Positions 45,781 through 58,839 of a stretch of DNA of 64,000 nt are shown in pieces. Made by a program: the position numbers and the translations under genes. This stretch comes from Unio delphinus. Lineage: Eukaryota; Mollusca; Bivalvia; Unionida; Unionidae. The stretch lies in NCBI GenBank assembly GCA_029339505.1, contig JAQISU010000182.1, forward strand, positions 1,604,501-1,668,500, given 5' to 3'. The notes beneath the pieces were generated by a model. It searched no databases. It was given only the letters and a program-made list of their open reading frames with translations, and was not told the origin of the DNA. Every line of letters begins with the position of its first letter. The first letter of the stretch is position 1.

Positions 45781-46476
45781 ACATCAACGAATCCAGAATT
45801 CAGTGTGAATTTCCCCTCTCCGGTCCCGGTGAAGGAGATAGCGCTAGCAAAACTACGAGTGTATCACAGTTGGCCTAATATCAGATCAAAATCATTTGGT
45901 GGTCAACAACCCAATAATTCACTGGTGTTCTCGTATAAGAATAAACCCGACGGAACCCCAGACTGGAACGTCGTTTCGATACCAACAGGGTCATACCAAA
46001 TAGAACAAATCAATAATGAATTCGCGCGTAGAATAAAATCGATTACTGAAACAGAATCGAAAATCGCTATAACAGTTCATGAGCCGACGCTATCATCCGC
46101 AATTGAGATAAGCACAGAAGGATACGTCGTAGATATCTATAACAGCTCGATAAGAACCGTACTAGGATGGCCTGAAAAACCACCGGAAAAATCCACCACC
46201 GACTTAACCACGGATGTACAATCATATCATGAAATCAATCCCAGTTATCGAGATAATTTATCTGATATAAGAAAAGGAAGAATCGCCGATAGATTTATAT
46301 TCACCAACAAAGACACATTGCAATGGGATTTTATCATTAAAAGAACAACCGACTCATCTGTTACTATTTCATTTACGCTAACTGACGTCCGTGGTTATTT
46401 TAATGAGATTAAACAATTATATGACACACAACTAGAACAACACGGAAAACAAGATCGCAAACACACGTTGAAATAA
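45691..46476 (+). CDS. Putative jelly-roll minor capsid (penton-type) protein
   Basis: 261 aa from ATG 45,691. The start is uncertain, because the same start context also occurs at 45,540, but only this one is in frame. The composition is beta-rich, with strand-like runs: EFSVNFPSPVPVKEIALAKL, a YHSWPNI turn, then VVSIPTGSYQIEQINNEFARRI, SIRTVLGWP and DFIIKRTTDSSVTISFTL. Polintons encode a single jelly-roll penton protein of this length next to the other virion genes, which is the basis for the call; fold prediction would decide. Confidence 0.6.
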   Translation: MSIITMTTPQELLQRIVENTNPVQTSMISITSTNPEFSVNFPSPVPVKEIALAKLRVYHSWPNIRSKSFGGQQPNNSLVFSYKNKPDGTPDWNVVSIPTGSYQIEQINNEFARRIKSITETESKIAITVHEPTLSSAIEISTEGYVVDIYNSSIRTVLGWPEKPPEKSTTDLTTDVQSYHEINPSYRDNLSDIRKGRIADRFIFTNKDTLQWDFIIKRTTDSSVTISFTLTDVRGYFNEIKQLYDTQLEQHGKQDRKHTLK

Positions 46477-46496
46477 TAAATCAGCTTATATCGGAC

Positions 46497-47039
46497 ATGA
46501 AATATATCTATGAACTAATTATTCAAACAATAATTAATGACAACAGCGACAACAAACAACGATTCTTAACCGATTACAATATCACAGAGGACAATCTGCG
46601 TAATTTCAAGTTTCCCAAATACAACGCTGATGAACTAGCAAGAATTGTTAAAACCGATATCAAGGCGCTACAAAAATCAGATTCAACTGTCCTCCTCAAA
46701 CATAATAATGATCCAGATGGTGGCGGCAGGCATATCGCTCCGTTCAATGTGAATATATCCTCAGTGATTGCGCTCAATTTAGTGTGTGATGTTATCGAAG
46801 GAAGCTATCAGATTAATCTAGAGCAATCAAATCAAGCTCAGCAGGGATATATTCTTTATTCATTTGCACCAACAGCTCCTCCAGGATTCCTAATTATTGA
46901 AAACCCAATTAATCCTGTCTACATGCGATGCCATAATAATTCATTAACCAGAATTAATTTCAAACTCACCGACCAGTCAAATAATCTGATTGATTTACAA
47001 GAAGAGGTGTTAGCGATTAGTCTGTTTGTGAAATCATAA
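46497..47039 (+). CDS. Beta-rich virion protein, unknown
   Basis: 180 aa, last gene of the element, ending 42 bp before the right terminal repeat. The N-terminal 60 residues are helical and charged. From ~75 on the sequence alternates short hydrophobic strands, closing with RINFKLTDQSNNLIDLQEEVLAISLFVK. That closing wording (strand, T-D-x-x-x-N turn, strand) resembles the ends of many Polinton virion proteins. A structural role is likely; specific identity unknown. Confidence 0.55.
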   Translation: MKYIYELIIQTIINDNSDNKQRFLTDYNITEDNLRNFKFPKYNADELARIVKTDIKALQKSDSTVLLKHNNDPDGGGRHIAPFNVNISSVIALNLVCDVIEGSYQINLEQSNQAQQGYILYSFAPTAPPGFLIIENPINPVYMRCHNNSLTRINFKLTDQSNNLIDLQEEVLAISLFVKS

Positions 47040-47080
47040 ATGATTTTCGTCCTAAAGACTTTCATCATAAAGACTAGATC

Positions 47081-47353
47081 AAATCATTTATTATTTTTTG
47101 TTAACCCAGTGATGAAATCACTAGCAGCAGAGAGGGTGGATGACAACAAGTTGCGACCAAAATTAATTAAAAAATCGTTTTCATTTTTTTAGTTAAAATG
47201 AGATTTCGTAGGGAGATTTCAATCAATTTTTTTTTTGAAAACGTTGTAGGGTTCACCTTTTTTTTGGTTAAAATAAGATTATAAGACGGCTCGTTTTAGG
47301 ATTTCAATCAAATTTTGTCTAAAAACGTTGTAGGATTCACCCTCTCTGCTGCT
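47081..47353 (-). repeat. Polinton terminal inverted repeat, right
   Basis: Reverse of 31,817-32,089, same 273-bp length. Differences include two substitutions in the A-rich stretch after the CCTACAACGTTTT block. The internal inverse terminal 16-mer lies at 47,123-47,138. Confidence 0.95.
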
Positions 47354-47359
47354 TTTGGA
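47354..47359. repeat. Polinton target-site duplication, right
   Basis: TTTGGA directly after the right terminal repeat, followed by GCTTTA as in the empty site of copy 2. Confidence 0.85.
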
Positions 47360-47678
47360 GCTTTACGTTTAGAAAGAAATAATGCTTTATTTAACCCTTG
47401 AATTGTTACTGCATGAATGCATGCATTTTTTACTGTTCGAATAGTAACAAAATCTTATTTCACATAAAACAACATTAATAAATATTTGCCTCAAGTAAAT
47501 AAATATTTATAATTTGCACAATTTCTAATGACTTATTTCTTTACACACCTATCACTGTAGTTATAATTTTTAAATTGGCTTCTTTACACATCCTTATCAA
47601 AATGCAATTATTCTATACTGGCTTAGCAAAAGATTGTACTATAGTAGACTCATCACTGTAGAGAATATACTTTCATTT

Positions 47679-47680
<2 letters not shown>

Positions 47681-47766
<86 letters not shown>
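47681..47766. repeat. (TA)n microsatellite
   Basis: About 86 bp of TA, at the position of the (TA)n at 53,206 in duplication copy 2. Confidence 0.95.
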
Positions 47767-47768
<2 letters not shown>

Positions 47769-48041
47769 CAATTATGAAAACATCGGAATATGTATCCGAT
47801 TATATCCAATGGACATATAATACAGGGCCCTGGCATTGGACCTGGTGGTCATCGTTTGTCATGATGGCCGACCATATTGAGGAATGACGTTCAGATAAAA
47901 GCATTGAATATACTATAGAACCATGAAGTGAAATAAGATATTTAGATTGGAGTACATTGCAGCGAATCATTAAATTTTTTTTTGCAATCGCTGTTTCGTC
48001 GGGGTATTCGAACGTTTTCGATCACATACGTGCCTGTCTAG

Positions 48042-48122
<81 letters not shown>
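48042..48122. repeat. (TA)n microsatellite
   Basis: About 80 bp of TA, located where copy 2 has TATAAATATCA and a SINE. Confidence 0.95.
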
Positions 48123-48128
<6 letters not shown>

Positions 48129-49354
48129 AGACGTTTGGCTTATGTTAGCCCAAACAAGTGCGATTTACTCACTGGTGTCATTCGAGGTTCCTCAGTGTTT
48201 TGGAAACTTTAATAATGCAACAGTGAGATCCATATGGCACTCATAAAGTTTCAAGCTTCCAGCCAGAAATGAATTATCATCTCTCAAAACAATGCAGAAA
48301 GAGATCGCCCTTATCGGAGGATCATGCCCAATGCTTATGCATAGTAGATATTCAGTTTCAACTACAGGGATGATGAAATTACTAAATTCAAGAATAATTA
48401 ATTTCTCGGAAAGCTTTATACATAACAACCTCGGGACTACCAAGCGTACGATCTATTGGACTAACATCAGCCAACAATATGGTAAGAAGAGTACTTGAAG
48501 TATTCTGATGGGAAATATTATTGTTTCGTGTACAGACATTTCATAACATCCTGGTACTAATTTTTCAAACGAGTTACTTTTATAACGTAGCAATTATCGC
48601 TGATTAAAACATGTTTTGTATTTCTCCAATAATCTACCGTTAAATTATACATAGCGCACCTGCTGTTCGATATGCGCGTCTGTATTTACTAAGTGAAGCA
48701 TCTGAGTGATAATATTTCTAATCAAAATGATGGTTTGTGTCTGTAATGTCATGCCTTAGTGGAAGTTCATTATTCATATTTGCATCGTTGTAAGATATTA
48801 TAGTGTATCAGCTATCTACACAATACCTAAGAAACTCCAACAATCTCCAGCATCAGTCACAAACCAGTCAATATAAATCCTTGTCTCCAAAGTAACACCG
48901 TATGCGATTCTATTATCTCCTCATCATCGACTATTTATAGCATTATATTTCATGATTATGATGTTACATTACATCCAATATAGCTATTCTAACGTAAAGC
49001 ACCGTTCAAAATATTTAGTAAATAATGGACACAGACTTAATTTTATCTGAACCAAAATATATAGATTTTTTTCGATTCGTTTCATAAATCATTTTATATT
49101 TGCATAGATGTTAAATTATATATATATTATGTAGGCACCAACAATATTTTTGTAAAACGGTTGAAAGGACGTAAGAACTGAGTAATTATGTCGATGTAAA
49201 CTTTAGTTATAGAGAATCTCAGAGATGGGTAGGGGATGGATTTATAATTGAATTTACGAAACTAGTGGAATAATTTCCACATTGTGCGAGCCATAGTGAA
49301 TACGAAATAATGTTTATACAACGAGTTGTATTAATTCGATATTATATCATTGCG

Positions 49355-49356
<2 letters not shown>

Positions 49357-49430
<74 letters not shown>
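49357..49430. repeat. (TA)n microsatellite
   Basis: About 74 bp of TA, absent from the matching part of copy 2. Confidence 0.95.
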
Positions 49431-49432
<2 letters not shown>

Positions 49433-49874
49433 TGTATTAGTTAGTGGAAAGACTTTAGAGAGAAAGAATAAGTAATGACCTCACTGATTCTGGCTTAGTC
49501 TACGCTTAAACAATAGTCTCTGACGCCTGTTGAATTCATAAAGCACAATTTGGTAACCAACAACACTTAAAATTAACTTTCTTTACAAGTTACAATTCAA
49601 TGTAAAAATGTCCTGCCATCTATATAAAAGGTATTAAACGTAACGCATCATTTTCAACATCTGATCTCCAATGGAAACTCCTCTTCGATGTTAGATCAGT
49701 TGAAAAAGTTGACGCGACATGTTTTAATGAGTCTGTTTACAGCCAAATGACCTAAGAGGTGTCAATTTCACAATGAACATTCACTTTAGATGCTTTGTTC
49801 ATACGGCATAAACCAGCAGCGTTCCAGTTATTGGATAATAATGTAAAGATATGATTATTGGATACAGAAACTGT

Positions 49875-50177
49875 GTGTGATTAGGATATTTAAAGTAACT
49901 TTAACAATAAGTCATTTCGCTACGATGCCTGCAGTGAGGCAGTTGAAAGTGATGTCTACACTGGGGCATCATTTTGCAGACATGTAGCGCGATGTCCCAC
50001 CCAGTCACATTATCCTGACAACAGACCTCCCAGTCCTGACACTAACATCTTAAGGTTGCGGGCCAAGTGAGGCAGATGTTAGTACCTTTTTGTCAGTCTT
50101 TGGTAAGACTCGGCCGGGTATCGAATCCAGGTCCGCGGTGGACGCTCTAACCATTAGGCCATTGGAGCGGTATGCAT
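49875..50177 (-). mobile_element. tRNA-derived SINE, inserted after the duplication
   Basis: About 303 bp on the minus strand. tRNA-like head at right (inverse B box GTATCGAATCCAGG near 50,118), conserved middle CACATTATCCTGACA, and TG-rich end at left. AAACTGT flanks both sides (49,868-49,874 and 50,178-50,184). Copy 2 is uninterrupted at the matching point (about 56,560). Confidence 0.82.
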
Positions 50178-51518
50178 AAACTGTACTCAATATAAAGATG
50201 TTGTTGGTCTTAGTATTTGCGCATTTAATGTTTATGTGATCAGATATATCCATTGTGTGAATTGTAAGGATCCTGTGGTTTAATAACATTCTGTCCGTTA
50301 GGATAGCAATATTTGTATGTTTCTTTGTACAACAGCTCTTTAGTACCATGTTAAATCCATTATACGCGAAAAGATGATGTAATGAAGTGTATCGGTGTGT
50401 TACTTGATTAACTAGTAAAAAGAAACCATTTCATAACCATATCAATCGAAACTGAACAATGGGTAAAGGTCGGGATTTATTTATCAAGATGACTAAGCGT
50501 GGAAATGTTGCAGACATAGCGTTTGAACTGCTTCATATATTCGCTACAAACTGAAACTTTGCAGAGATCGGTATATCTATGCAGTGCGACAATATTGAAT
50601 TTTTCAAACACCGGCCACAGAGTGTGTGTTTAAATAATGGAAGTTAGATAAAACCGAGATCTGATTTGGCTGGTAATGGTTCAGTTTCGTTTCCATTAGC
50701 GAGGTCTCGTTATTAACAAATACCTTTCTAATCTGAACAAGGAAGTCTAGTTTGCGCCATGTGAATTATCTTGACACTAGTGATTTGCGAAATCTTCATA
50801 ATGGTTGCCCAAGGGACGTGTAGTGGACAGTCAAAAAGAGGCAAATAATCGGTTCTCTAAGGAGACGTTTCTATTAAACTTGTAAAGAGCAAACGACATC
50901 AATGAAAGGTACATTCTCTTAATTTCATGTATATATTTTCTTTGATAGGAGTCTTAAGTTAAGTACTTGAATCGATCTGCATTGAGGATATAGGAATCGC
51001 ATGTCAAAAGGATTGACCATTACTAAAGGTATGATTTTTCTGCCCAGAAATTGTTAGTTAACATGAACAAAGATGTCTATTTTATTTATTTATTTGTTAG
51101 CTAAAATGGGAATTCATTTAACCAATGCAGTGGTTGTATTAACATTTGAGCAACTGGTTATGCTCGACATTTAGTTCAAGATTATGATTACAAATTCTGC
51201 AGGGGCTTATACACCATTAAGCCGGAACAGACTATGCGATATATTTAGTTGCCATGGAACTTAATTGTATTAGAGAAAATGTTAACATTTCCAACACTTT
51301 GTTAATCGTCTACCGTACCAGATCACTTCGAGTAGATGTAGAGAAATACGCCATATTTTGTAGTGGATACAAGATTATAACCTGAAAACAATCAATACTG
51401 GAGTGTTTGATGTGAATGTTTGAATAATTGATTCGATCTCATGATGACAATAGATGTAACAGCATAGTACAGTAATCCTAGTTATATTTTGTTCTTGACA
51501 CTTCTTGACCCCATCCCA

Positions 51519-51620
<102 letters not shown>

Positions 51621-52229
51621 CTGGTTAGGACATAGAGGTGACACCCTGTTACATTTTAGGTCTCTTGGCATCTATAACCACTATCCAAAAATACAGAGAC
51701 ACAAAGACCCAATTCAATGCCCATGATGTCTGTAATTTCAAACTGAAAGGTTTTAATAGTACGAAAACAAGTCAGGTCTTGAACGTAAATTCAAGTACAA
51801 TGCTGCCAAGCAATGATAACCTTCGGTTAGATACAACCCTCAGTAACGACAATCCTCGGGTAGGCCAAAACTCTACCTTCAATCACTGACAAGGAATGAA
51901 AATAATAATACAAATTAAATATACATAACAACTGATTACATAGAAACTGCATTACCATTCTTTTGGCACTGCATGGCCACTTTTGTGCTTAGATAGATAA
52001 TGCAAATTTGAGACACATAATTTTGTATTGTGACAACTCTCATGAAACTTGCACAAATATGGATTATATCAGAGGCTCATCGGGTCTGAGGGTCAAACTA
52101 AATCTAAAATGCAGAGGTCATTTAGTACAAACCGAGACATTGTCATTCACTACAGTTTGTCACTAATGGCAAGAACCAACATGGAGTATCAACGTGGAAT
52201 ATGCGTTCAGAGTTTGCTTTCATTGTCTA

Positions 52230-52640
52230 TATTCGAAGACCATGATGTCGGGTTTTTGGCATCAATTGGTCTGTCAACATGAGCTATGCTTTAAGGTTTT
52301 GCCGTTGTTGTTGATCTAAGTGGCCTATGCTTTTATATCTTTCCTTCATCATCTGTCTACATAGAGATTGCATTCAAGGTTGGGTAGCTTTGCTTTCAGA
52401 TTTAATTATAATGGTCTACCTACTACGTGGTAGTGTATTATGTGGTCAAAGTGTATTATGTTTTCAGGTGTAGCCGTTCATGGTCTGTACATGTGAGCTA
52501 TGCTATCAGGTGTGCCCATCGTGTTTTTTTTTTTTACATGGCTTGCAGGTTTTGCCATTTAGTTAAACATCGTGTTGAGGTTTAGCAATCACTGTCTACG
52601 TGGAATGCGCTTTCAGGTTTGGCCTTCTTTTTGAAATAAG
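52230..52640. repeat. Diverged ~42-bp minisatellite (copy 2 version)
   Basis: Shorter, rearranged counterpart of 29,690-30,165 with GAGCTATGCTTTAAGGTTTT-like units. Confidence 0.5.
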
Positions 52641-53202
52641 TGTACATGAATAATGTAAACCTACCTTTCCTGTAGTAACAAGGAACATAAAGAAAAACGT
52701 GTAACTAAGTGTATAAAGGTATGTACACTTGACTTTCCTACTGCAAATTACAAAGCGAATAAATGCTTTTAATATAAATTTCAATCCGCCGGCACATTAC
52801 GGGTTAAAATACAGCCATTATTAAGACTCTCATTATCAAACGCATGACTGTTGTCCCCTAATTTAGAGCTTTCTCTTTAAGGAAAGAAAGGATGCGTCAT
52901 TTAACCCTTGATTTGTTACTGCATGCATGCATGCATTTTTTACAGTGTTCTCGTTGCAACAAAATCTTTTTTGACATAAAACAGCATTAAAAAACTACGC
53001 CCTAAGCAAATGAATTGGTATCATTTATACATTGTCTAACGACTTAATTATCTTTATGCACTACTGTGAATGTAGTCATAGCTTTTAAATTCCCTTCGTT
53101 ACACATCCTAATTGAAATATAGTTAATCTCTCCCTTAGTAAAAGATTTTGCGACAGACTCGTCGCTGTAAGGAATATACATTCCTTTCTGAATGAATATA
53201 TT

Positions 53203-53441
<239 letters not shown>

Positions 53442-53575
53442 CCCATGACGTGAGATAAGAGGATAAGAGTTTAAGATTATGCAGTAAATCTTTTTATTAT
53501 TTTAGCAATCGATTTTAAATTAGGGTGTTCGAACTTTTCCGATCAAATATGTGCCTTACGTGCCTATAAATATCA

Positions 53576-53598
53576 GTGTGTGTGTGTGTGTGTGTGTT

Positions 53599-53638
<40 letters not shown>

Positions 53639-53993
53639 TTTGTGTGTGTGATTTAGATTTGCAAAGTAGCTCTAACAATTTATGAGTCGAATCGCTACAA
53701 TGTCTGTAATGTGATCATTTATAATGATGTCTAGCACTGAGGCATCATGCCGCAGACATGTAGCATGATATCACACCCAGTCACATTATCCTGACACCAG
53801 GCCGACTAGTCCTTACACTAACCCCCTAATGCTGAGTCTCAGGCCAGGCAGTTGTTACTACCAATTTTGTAAGATTTTGGTATGACTTTGGCCGGGGATC
53901 GAACCCACGGCCCCCCCCCCCCCACACACACACATACACACAAACACACATCCGTAGACGACGCTCCAGTCACTAGGCCATTGGTACGGTCCA
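53576..53993 (-). mobile_element. tRNA-derived SINE with expanded (TG)n tail
   Basis: Minus-strand copy flanked by an exact 11-bp duplication TATAAATATCA (53,565-53,575 and 53,994-54,004). Left end is a ~70-bp (TG)n tail; right part has the inverse B box GGATCGAACCC near 53,900, followed by a C14 run and (CA)n that enlarged the head. Copy 1 lacks it at the matching site. Confidence 0.85.
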
Positions 53994-54004
53994 TATAAAT
54001 ATCA

Positions 54005-55324
54005 AATGAGACGTTTGGTTTATCTTAGCCAAAACAAGTGCGGGTCTGGCCAATTTATTCACAAGCGTCATCCTAGTTCACTTCACCGTTTCTTGGAAAC
54101 TGTACTGATCAAACAGTTGGATCTATTATTAGATTAAACGAAAGAGATTGTGTTACACAATAGTTTTGGAATCATAAGGATTCAAGCTTCCAGCCAAAAA
54201 TGAAGTATGATCTCACAAAACCATGCAGAAAGAGAGCGCCGTTATACGACTATCATGCCTAATGTTCATGCATATTAGATATGCAGTTTCAGTTTCAAGG
54301 TTATGGAAATGCCTAAATTCAAAGAGGAATTCATTTCACAGAAAGCACCATAGATAAAGACATCAAGCTTACCAAGCGTACTAGCTCTTGTACGTCACAT
54401 CATCTAGCAACATTTTAACATTTTAAGAAGAATTGAAGTATAAAACAGGCTGATGGAATATATTGTTGTTTCGTGTACAGATGTTTCATAATATAATGAT
54501 ACAAATCTTTTATTATACGAGTTACTTTTACAAAGACGCTATCATCGCTGATTAAAGTAAAATTATTTTTATCCCACTTTCCATCGTTAAATTATACATA
54601 GCGCACCTGCTGTTCGATATGCATGTCTGTATTTGTCAAGTAAATCATTTGATTGATAATGTTCCATATCTAACAGATCAATAATGTCTGTAATGCTATA
54701 CCTGACCGGAATTTAATAATTCAGATTTGCATTTTTGTATATTAGTTTTTATCGGTTATCTAAACAATAGTTACGAAAATACAACCATCTCCAGCATCGG
54801 TTACTTACCAGTCAATATAAATCCATGTCTTAAAGGTATCATTGTATTATCTCCACATCATCGAGTATGTATAGCAGTATTTTTCATGATTATGATGTCA
54901 CATTCAATCCATTCTAGCAAGCCTAACGTAATACACAATACAAAATACGTGTATTTACAAATAATGGACACAGACCTAATTCTACCCTAACCAAAATATA
55001 AAGATTTTATTCGATTCATTCTATATGTGCATACATGTGAAATAACAGTTATCATGTGAGCACAAATAATACCTTTCCTGTAAAAAAAAAAATGAAGAAA
55101 CAAACTGATTGTTTTGATATCAATTTATTTACAAAGAATCTCAAATAAGGGTAGGGGATGGATTTATTATTGAATTTATGAAAACAGTTAAATACTTTCC
55201 AAACTCCAAACTGTGCGAGCCGTCGTGAGCAAGAAATAGTGTTTTTTCAATGCAATATTAAATTATTGCTTTATTGAGATTCCCTCAATCATATAGTTTA
55301 TATATTAGTTAGTGGGAAGAATTT
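54005..55324. other. Host non-coding DNA within copy 2
   Basis: Paralogous to 48,123-49,460; no gene recognised. Confidence 0.45.
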
Positions 55325-55328
55325 AGAG

Positions 55329-56141
55329 CGTTACGGCTATTGGATTTAATTTATTTATTTTTTAATTGTTAAATCCAAATTTGTCATTTTGGCTTTAATA
55401 TTCACTAATTGGGAGATTTTTTTCTAGAAAATTCAGGCTGACCTAGACTCTAGCTGTAAACACAGTTTGACCTTGGCTTGGTTACCTCATTATCAGACCT
55501 TGCTTCAGATTGATAAACAGGCCTTTAAAACTATTGGTTAATTTCAAGGACAACTTTTTATTTTTAGTTCTTGGGGGTAGGAAATATCTAGAGTACGTGA
55601 TTTAGTGAAGGCAGTCTCTTTCTGTGACCTTCCATGAACGCGGTCACTTGTTTACTTAAGCAAACAAGTATAAGAACTGTTGTTTGGAATAGAACAGTTC
55701 AGTAGAATCTCTGGGCTTTAAAATTAACAGTTGTGTATTTATGTTTGAGTTGTAATTTTAATTATCTTGTTCTGGACATTGTCTCAATTCATTGAAGAAA
55801 GAAGAATTATCTGGAAAAAGACATGTGTTTATGATTTTCATTTGGATGATGATAAAACAAGAACTGTATCACGTGACATTGTCAGCCATTTTGGATTACA
55901 TCGTCAAGATTCGAACCTGGAACTATTAGAACATTTATTTATCAGGACTCTTGCAATTCCATTAGTGGATTATTATTGTGAATTCTATATTAGATTAATG
56001 TTGGAATTGATTTTCTAAAACCGTAAGTTTATTTATTTTATCAGAATAATTGTACTTAATAAATTTATTGTTCAAGTTATACAAGCTTGTTAGTTTTCAC
56101 TCTTTCTGTGTTGCTGCTTATTCGAGCCTAAGCACGTAACA
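55329..56141. mobile_element. Solo-LTR-like insertion, 813 bp
   Basis: Present only in copy 2; copy 1 reads through the site at about 49,459. The ends are inverse: CGTTACGG at left (the T expected at the first base is C) and CGTAACA at right, like Gypsy-type LTRs. AGAG flanks both sides (55,325-55,328, 56,142-56,145). An AATAAA lies near 56,060, 80 bp before the right end, as expected for an LTR polyadenylation signal. An 83-codon ORF inside (55,767-56,018) has no domain. A MITE is the alternative. Confidence 0.6.
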
Positions 56142-56705
56142 AGAGAGACGGAAGAAGTAATAACTTCATTTATTCTGGCTCAGACTATGCATCATTTAAT
56201 TATCACGCATTACAGAATAGTTCCAAATGCTTGTTAAATTAATAAAGTACAATTTGGTAACCAAAAAAATTTAAAATTAACTTTTCTTTATAAATTACAA
56301 TTCAATGTACAAATGCCTGCCAAATCTATAGAACATATGAAATGTAAAGCATCATTTTTCATTACTTGATCTCCAATGGAAGCTCCTCTTTGATGTTAAG
56401 TTATCTGGAGTAGTTGACGCGACATCTTTTAAAGAGTCTGTTTACCAGGATTCAACTTAGAGTGTGTCATTTCTACAATGAACATTCACCATAGATACGG
56501 CAGAAAACAATAGCGTTCCAGTTGTTGGATATTGACGTAAAGACCTTGTTAATGGATACAGAATCTGTATTTAATATAAAGATATTGCTGATTATAGTAA
56601 TTCCATATTTACTGTTTATGTGATCAGATATCTCCATTATGTGATTTGGACGAATGTTGTAGTTGAATAACGTTTTGTCCGTTAGGAGACCAGCATTTGT
56701 CTATA

Positions 56706-57191
56706 TACATTTAAAATCGAGCCGAGTCAGATGATATTGACACTTTGATCGGTACGGGATGCAGGTAATGATTTTGGATCCATTAGCCATTATCTATTGA
56801 TCAATACTCATAATTTTATTTAGCGAGTCCAGTTGGGATGTTCTGACATATGTAACCATTTGCTTTTTTATATGCATCGGGCAACCGATTAGAAATAGGG
56901 CCAAAATATCGTTCATGGTAATAGTGTAGACATGTTCCATAACGTGGCGAAGGTACATTACCCTTAGCTGCAGCCAATGAGTAATGAGCATACAGATCAT
57001 GACATTCATGGGTTTATTGTAAGAATATAATACACATAAAGTGACATGTTCACTTGTTGGCATTTCAGAAATAATAAACCGCAATCACTGCATGTAAAGT
57101 TAACCAACCTTTGTGATACGAAGATGCTATTGTACTTTCATATACTTATACCTAGGTTATTACTTTGCAAGGCGACATGACGATATTTGCG
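56706..57191. other. Host non-coding DNA
   Basis: No gene recognised; the 96-codon minus frame at 56,794-57,084 has no domain. Confidence 0.4.
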
Positions 57192-57200
57192 ACGTTAGAA

Positions 57201-57504
57201 CATCTCCGGTGTCCTATTGGTTAGAGCGTCCGCCGTGGAAGCGGGAGGTCGTGGGTTCAATCCCCGGTTGAGTCATATGGTACTAGCAGCTGCCTCGCTT
57301 GACGCTCAGCATTAAGAGGTTGGTGTTAAGACAGGTCGGCCTGATGTCAGGATTATGTGACTGAGTGGGATATCATGCTACATGTCTGCGGCACGATGCC
57401 CCAGTTCTAGACATCACTGTATGCTGTCTCATTGCCGACATCGTAGTGATATGACTGACAATTTTTTAAAACTTTGTTAAAAATTTAAATAAAAAAAAAT
57501 TGCT
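57201..57504 (+). mobile_element. tRNA-derived SINE, best-preserved copy
   Basis: 304 bp on the plus strand flanked by an exact 9-bp duplication ACGTTAGAA (57,192-57,200 and 57,505-57,513). The head has a tRNA-like run with a degenerate A box (CCTATTGGTTAGAGCG) and a clear B box (GGTTCAATCCC). The body carries GACGCTCAGCATTAAGAGG and GTCGGCCTGATGTCAGGATT, and the tail is A-rich, unlike the TG tails of the minus-strand copies. It resembles V-SINE-type families described in molluscs; exact family not verified. Confidence 0.85.
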
Positions 57505-57513
57505 ACGTTAGAA

Positions 57514-57583
57514 GGTGATACTGTATGTGTTACCTAAATATCATAGTAGTAGTAGGATAAGGATGCTAAAATTGTTCAAGGAA

Positions 57584-57632
<49 letters not shown>

Positions 57633-58839
57633 GTTAGGGTGAGATGGACTTGGGGTTGGGGTGGGGATGTTTCTTTCATATTATTCAGACAACCATAAAC
57701 AATATTTTTTACTTCAGCCATAAAATGACCAGTTTACGTAGCTTTATTAGATAGCGACGCTTAGGAATAAAATAAGGATTCAAAATGTACTGAATGGACC
57801 AAATTTTTTTCTGCAAATTCATTGGATGTTAAAAGTGGTCACGTTTTTCTAATCTGTTATGGTTTCACACATCAGTAAATCTTTAAAAAATAGACCGTTC
57901 CCAACCTTTTTCCAGTGCACTTTACGTCAAGTGGTGTATAGAACAACTCCGTACAATAAAATAACAACAACAGTAACGAACTGCCCAATCCTTCTTAACC
58001 ACCGTGGCTTAAGGTCACAATTTGCAACGCATGAAAATATCTCCCATTAGAAAAAAAGTTAAATCACTTTCCTACCTGCGCTCCAACATTCACCTTTATG
58101 GTATAATAAAACATATGGCAGCCTTTACGAGTCACTGTATTTAACTTACAGCCTGCTTCGACAACGTTTTCCATCCACTGTTATTAAATGTCAAGGTCAT
58201 ATAACGTAAGAGTAAGAGATCGTTCTAAATATGGACACATAATCTCTTTCTCAAAATCGAAACAACATGTCGAATACAGCAACAATTTCTAGAACATCAA
58301 ATGCAGAACACAGCCTTACTGTTTGACTCTGTTTTAGAAATCAAATGGACTGTCCACACTTGCTCATATCACTGATATGACCCGCTCAGTCATTCTACCT
58401 CAGCCATAATGCGATATAACTGCCGACGAACCTTCCCTAGCGAAGATGGGTCTGTGTATTCTTGTGTTATGCGAAGCGGAAATTGAAAGAAATTTACGTG
58501 TTAACTGTAATCTAATGCTCTTTTGACAGAATCTGCTGATTGGAGGAAAAAACTGACAAGCATTCAGTCCAGAAAGACAAATGAACACACATCGTTTTGT
58601 CTTCAGCGGAAGAATGCACATACGTAATTTACGGTTGAACATGCGTGGATATCATCAGTCCGGAATACCATCCCTTTTCGATAAATTAAATGAATTAAGG
58701 GCACAGCGTTGTCTAAGTAATTGTTCATGATATTAAAACGGTCATAGGGGGTGTTGTTTTATACAGGAAGATAGGGCTTATTTAGAACGAATCTTGTTCT
58801 TTTATTTAGAGTTTAACATCATTTTTCAGCGCACGATAG
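57514..58839. other. Host non-coding DNA
   Basis: No supported gene. A G-rich stretch at 57,636-57,668 (three GGGG runs within 16 bp plus one GGG) could form a G-quadruplex on the plus strand. Confidence 0.4.
57585..57622. repeat. (CA)n microsatellite
   Basis: About 38 bp of CA. Confidence 0.95.

Larger units (their letters stand above)
31817..47353. mobile_element. Maverick/Polinton element, 15.5 kb
   Basis: Self-synthesising DNA transposon / polintovirus. It has 273-bp terminal inverted repeats and a TTTGGA target duplication. It carries the hallmark set of retroviral-type integrase, protein-primed PolB, A32-like packaging ATPase and adenain-like cysteine protease, plus putative jelly-roll capsid proteins. 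Genes for replication occupy the left half on both strands; virion genes occupy the right half on the plus strand. Integrase and PolB each carry a single in-frame TAA, so this copy probably cannot move by itself, yet all other ORFs are open, which suggests recent arrival. Extra cargo not among the standard core genes: a phospholipase A2, an SF1 helicase, two HNH domains and a Cys-rich protein. Confidence 0.95.
47360..50320. repeat. Segmental duplication copy 1, right part
   Basis: Colinear with 52,868-56,705. Anchors are TTAACCCTTGA at 47,393/52,901, the TGAGACGTTTGG segment at 48,126/54,007, ATACATAGCGCACCTGCTGT at 48,647/54,594 and TGTGATCAGATAT at 50,235/56,620. It contains two private (TA)n tracts and one SINE absent from copy 2, and lacks the SINE and LTR-like insertion found there. 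No supported gene. Confidence 0.85.

Noticed and set aside
31817..47353. Integrated large DNA virus rather than a Polinton
   Set aside because: Length, 273-bp inverted repeats, 6-bp target duplication and the integrase-PolB-ATPase-protease set fit a Polinton exactly; no other viral genes flank it.
57201..57280. Functional tRNA gene
   Set aside because: It has a B box and tRNA-like head but no full cloverleaf, and it continues into a SINE body bounded by a target duplication.
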